Part shown: positions 62,390-64,000 of the stretch, piece by piece
Layout of the letters: each line of letters begins with the position of its first letter
Numbering within the stretch: the stretch's first letter is position 1
Assembly: GCF_010645075.1 (NCBI RefSeq)
Contig: NZ_JAADZV010000003.1
Coordinates: 372,001-436,000, forward strand
Length of the DNA: 64,000 nucleotides
Direction of reading: 5' to 3'
Source of the DNA: Flavobacterium limi
GTDB taxonomy: Bacteria > Bacteroidota > Bacteroidia > Flavobacteriales > Flavobacteriaceae
Translations under genes and position numbers: made by a program
The notes under the pieces: generated by a model
Seen by the model: the letters and a program-made list of their open reading frames with translations, nothing else
Database searches by the model: none
What the model was told of the DNA's origin: nothing

Positions 62390-62475
62390 TAAGGAGAGAA
62401 ATGGCATCCTTTTGTTTCCTTCTTTAGGAAACAAAAGATATAATGTACAGCCTTCCGATAACCATCGGAACAAGC
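62390..62475 (-). repeat. Long hairpin element, family A, copy 3 (short, diverged)
   Basis: On the minus strand: an outer hairpin TTCCGATGGTTATCGGAA, GGCTGTACATTATATC, a stem TTTTGTTTCC/GGAAACAAAA with loop TAAAGAA, then GGATGCCATTTCTCTCC. The flanks GCTGTAC-TTA and TTTCTCT resemble copy 1, while the apical core GCTTCYTCCRGTCGC is gone. The rest of the 62.21-62.54 kb gap has no gene. Confidence 0.45.
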
Positions 62476-62509
62476 TATATACCCAAATTACCAAACTGAA
62501 TCCCACAAA

Positions 62510-62536
62510 AAAACTCCATCTGTAAAATGGAGTTTT
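62510..62536 (-). terminator. Terminator of the BASS transporter gene
   Basis: AAAACTCCAT and ATGGAGTTTT form a perfect stem; T-run follows on the minus strand. The stem sequence equals that at 58217-58242. Confidence 0.75.
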
Positions 62537-62542
62537 GATTTT

Positions 62543-63826
62543 CTAATGTGTATCGTGAGTAGTTTCCTCTTCTGGATTTCCTATTTTTCGCCAGTAATTA
62601 GCAAGGAGAGAACCCGAAACATTCATCCAGGGACTGAAAACTGCCGAGGCTAATCCTAAAGTTGCCAGTTTTCCCATAGAGCCGGCGAGTCCGGATGCCA
62701 TTCCACCGTTTTGAAGACCAACTTCGAAAGCGATTGTCTGACTGCTTTTTTTGTCAAGACCACTTAGTCTGCTGAGCCAATAGCCGAAAAAATAACCAGC
62801 TCCGTTATGTAATACTGAAGCCAGGAACAATAAAAAGCCTATCTGAATAAGGTTATCTCTTCCGGCAGCTGTGGTCACCAAAGTAAAATAGATAATTCCG
62901 AACATGGAGAAATAAGGCATAATCGCATCGATTTTTGGATAGGCTTTATACAGCCAGTGATACAGTACACCTACAACAAATGCACCACAGGTAAAATTGA
63001 TAATTTCTAATACATGAAATGCTGTACTGTCTTCAGGAGCTGCAAAATAACTACCGAAGAAAACCACAATTCCCAGCCAAAATGCCGACAGAATCGTTAA
63101 AGCATAAATTCTCTTTTTGGCTCTTTCTCCATAGTTTTTTAAAATATCGTGGATCATAGCTGCTGCCAAAGGCACAAGAACTATTTTAATAATCTCCATC
63201 ATCATGTTGAAAAAATGTACCTCAACTAGTGTTCCTGCAAATATTTTCATTAAAAAAGGAGTCATAATCGGTGCCGCCAAAGTAGACATTGCGGTAACGG
63301 TAACAGATAAAACCAGGTTTCCTTTGGCAATATAAGTCATTACGTTGGAAGCTAATCCACTGCTGCATGAACCTATAAGAATGATTCCGGCAGCGATTTC
63401 AGGTTCAAAACCAAAAGTTTTGGCAATAATAAAACCGGCAAGCGGCATTATCGTAAAATGCCCCAAAAGACCAATAAGAACTCCCCTGCCCGATTTTCTA
63501 ATTCCGGTAAAATCCTCGATGCTCATTTGAGTCCCCATCCCGAACATTACCATCTGAATAATAATCAGAATGAGCCATTTATTACGCATATCAAAACCGC
63601 CCACATGCAGGAAAAAATCCGGATAGATTAACCCGGCGCAAACAGCTGTTATGATCCAAATGGTATATTGATAACCGCTTAATACTTTGATATGCCCTAC
63701 TCCTATGGCAATGCTGGAAAAACCTAAAATCAATCCAATTTTCCATAATAAATCCATTTGCTGAAGCCAGCCTAAAGCGGCTGCAATAAAAAATACAGGA
63801 GCAAGCCAAAGAAAATATTTACGCAT
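62543..63826 (-). CDS. Bile acid:sodium symporter (BASS) family transporter
   Basis: A 427-residue protein with about ten transmembrane helices. MFGMGTQMSIEDFTGI, IAAGIILIGSCSSGLASNVM and FEVGLQNGGMASGLA carry the two discontinuous ion/substrate motifs of the BASS/ASBT fold. An extra N-terminal helix pair and a short His-rich tail (EEETTHDTH) are present. It likely imports an organic anion with Na+; substrate unknown. The gene upstream on the same strand is cut by the window edge. Confidence 0.88.
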   Translation of the reverse strand: MRKYFLWLAPVFFIAAALGWLQQMDLLWKIGLILGFSSIAIGVGHIKVLSGYQYTIWIITAVCAGLIYPDFFLHVGGFDMRNKWLILIIIQMVMFGMGTQMSIEDFTGIRKSGRGVLIGLLGHFTIMPLAGFIIAKTFGFEPEIAAGIILIGSCSSGLASNVMTYIAKGNLVLSVTVTAMSTLAAPIMTPFLMKIFAGTLVEVHFFNMMMEIIKIVLVPLAAAMIHDILKNYGERAKKRIYALTILSAFWLGIVVFFGSYFAAPEDSTAFHVLEIINFTCGAFVVGVLYHWLYKAYPKIDAIMPYFSMFGIIYFTLVTTAAGRDNLIQIGFLLFLASVLHNGAGYFFGYWLSRLSGLDKKSSQTIAFEVGLQNGGMASGLAGSMGKLATLGLASAVFSPWMNVSGSLLANYWRKIGNPEEETTHDTH

Positions 63827-63947
63827 ACTAATAATTGTTTATTCAAATTCTTAAACCATGTATGTTACGCAAAAGCCAATGATTTTTTTGCATTTCGCTA
63901 AAGGCATTACATAACTTAGCTGATAAAATTAATCTGTTTTTTGTGTT

Positions 63948-64000
63948 TTAAAAATAAAGTTCGGCCAATTTTTTCATTGCAATTCCCGGACTTGCTAAAA
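63948..64000 (-). CDS. C-terminal end of an unidentified gene (cut by window edge)
   Basis: The minus strand reads LASPGIAMKKLAELYF and a stop at 63948. Only 16 residues are visible, too few for a family. The strand matches the BASS transporter 121 bp downstream, so the two may be co-transcribed. Confidence 0.55.
   Translation of the reverse strand, partial: LASPGIAMKKLAELYF

Noticed and set aside
62312..62506. 64-codon minus-strand frame
   Set aside because: Lies across the family A copy 3 hairpin and has the composition of read-through non-coding DNA.
1..64000. CRISPR array, prophage or complete insertion sequence
   Set aside because: No regularly spaced direct repeats, no phage structural genes, and no intact transposase were found. 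The only mobile trace is the recombinase tail.

Overview
The window reads as chromosome of a Flavobacterium-like member of the Bacteroidota. The evidence is low GC with AT-rich intergenic DNA, promoters of the type TTG-N19/20-TAnnTTTG (clearest before tRNA-Val and before the GbsR-type regulator), no obvious Shine-Dalgarno leaders, a TonB-dependent receptor, many small lipoproteins, and core genes typical of that group (short adenylate kinase, single-chain GcvP, PurE/PurK, KAS III plus MlaEF). Most genes are ordinary housekeeping or transport genes. Three accessory blocks stand out.

Layout. 0-3.3 kb: obg (cut by the left edge), a CNNM/CorC transporter, adk and hpt, all on the minus strand. 3.4-12.9 kb: a sorbosone-dehydrogenase-like lipoprotein, a TonB-dependent receptor, purK and purE with a small membrane protein between them, an antitoxin-like orphan, an M3 peptidase and a SanA/DUF218 protein. 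12.9-16.7 kb (minus): two large paralogous proteins of unknown family (516 and 519 aa) and a 104-aa protein. 17.4-24.2 kb: a CPA1 antiporter divergent from a GbsR-type regulator, followed by small membrane proteins, a fatty acid desaturase, a TIGR01777 oxidoreductase and an SRPBCC protein. 24.2-26.4 kb (minus): a DUF1842-like protein, a 47-residue ORF just behind it, and two AidA/PixA-type inclusion-body proteins. 26.7-46.5 kb: UbiA-family protein, gcvP, KAS III-methyltransferase-glycosyltransferase-mlaE-mlaF, SprT-like protein, SDR, M28 peptidase, acyl-CoA dehydrogenase, chalcone-isomerase-like protein, amino-acid dehydrogenase, TonB/ExbD/ExbB and folC. 46.65 kb: tRNA-Val. 47.2-53.1 kb (minus): a RiPP cluster. 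53.9-64 kb: a TIGR04222/GRDP-like membrane protein with a Cys-Gly tail, ChaA-like antiporter, DoxX, membrane-anchored LuxR regulator, lipoproteins, a short UvrA paralogue and a BASS-family transporter.

Main discoveries. (1) The 519-aa protein, the DUF1842-like protein and the first AidA/PixA protein lie in separate transcription units, but each is preceded by the same structured 5' leader, which always ends 20-21 nt before the start codon. The leader links the 12.9-16.7 and 24.2-26.4 kb blocks into one probable regulon of inclusion-type proteins. (2) A compact RiPP operon: 70-aa precursor, attenuator-like hairpin, FxsB-like radical SAM/SPASM enzyme, exported alpha/beta hydrolase, C39-peptidase ABC exporter and HlyD adaptor. 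It ends near tRNA-Val, beside a decayed serine-recombinase tail. (3) The GbsR-type regulator has two copies of one palindrome, AACTTTCA-N8-TGAAAGTT, before itself and before the next gene. (4) A dispersed family of long hairpin elements keeps its loop and flanks while the stems differ in sequence.

Limits: all family calls come from motifs and gene context read by eye. No database search, alignment program or folding program was run.
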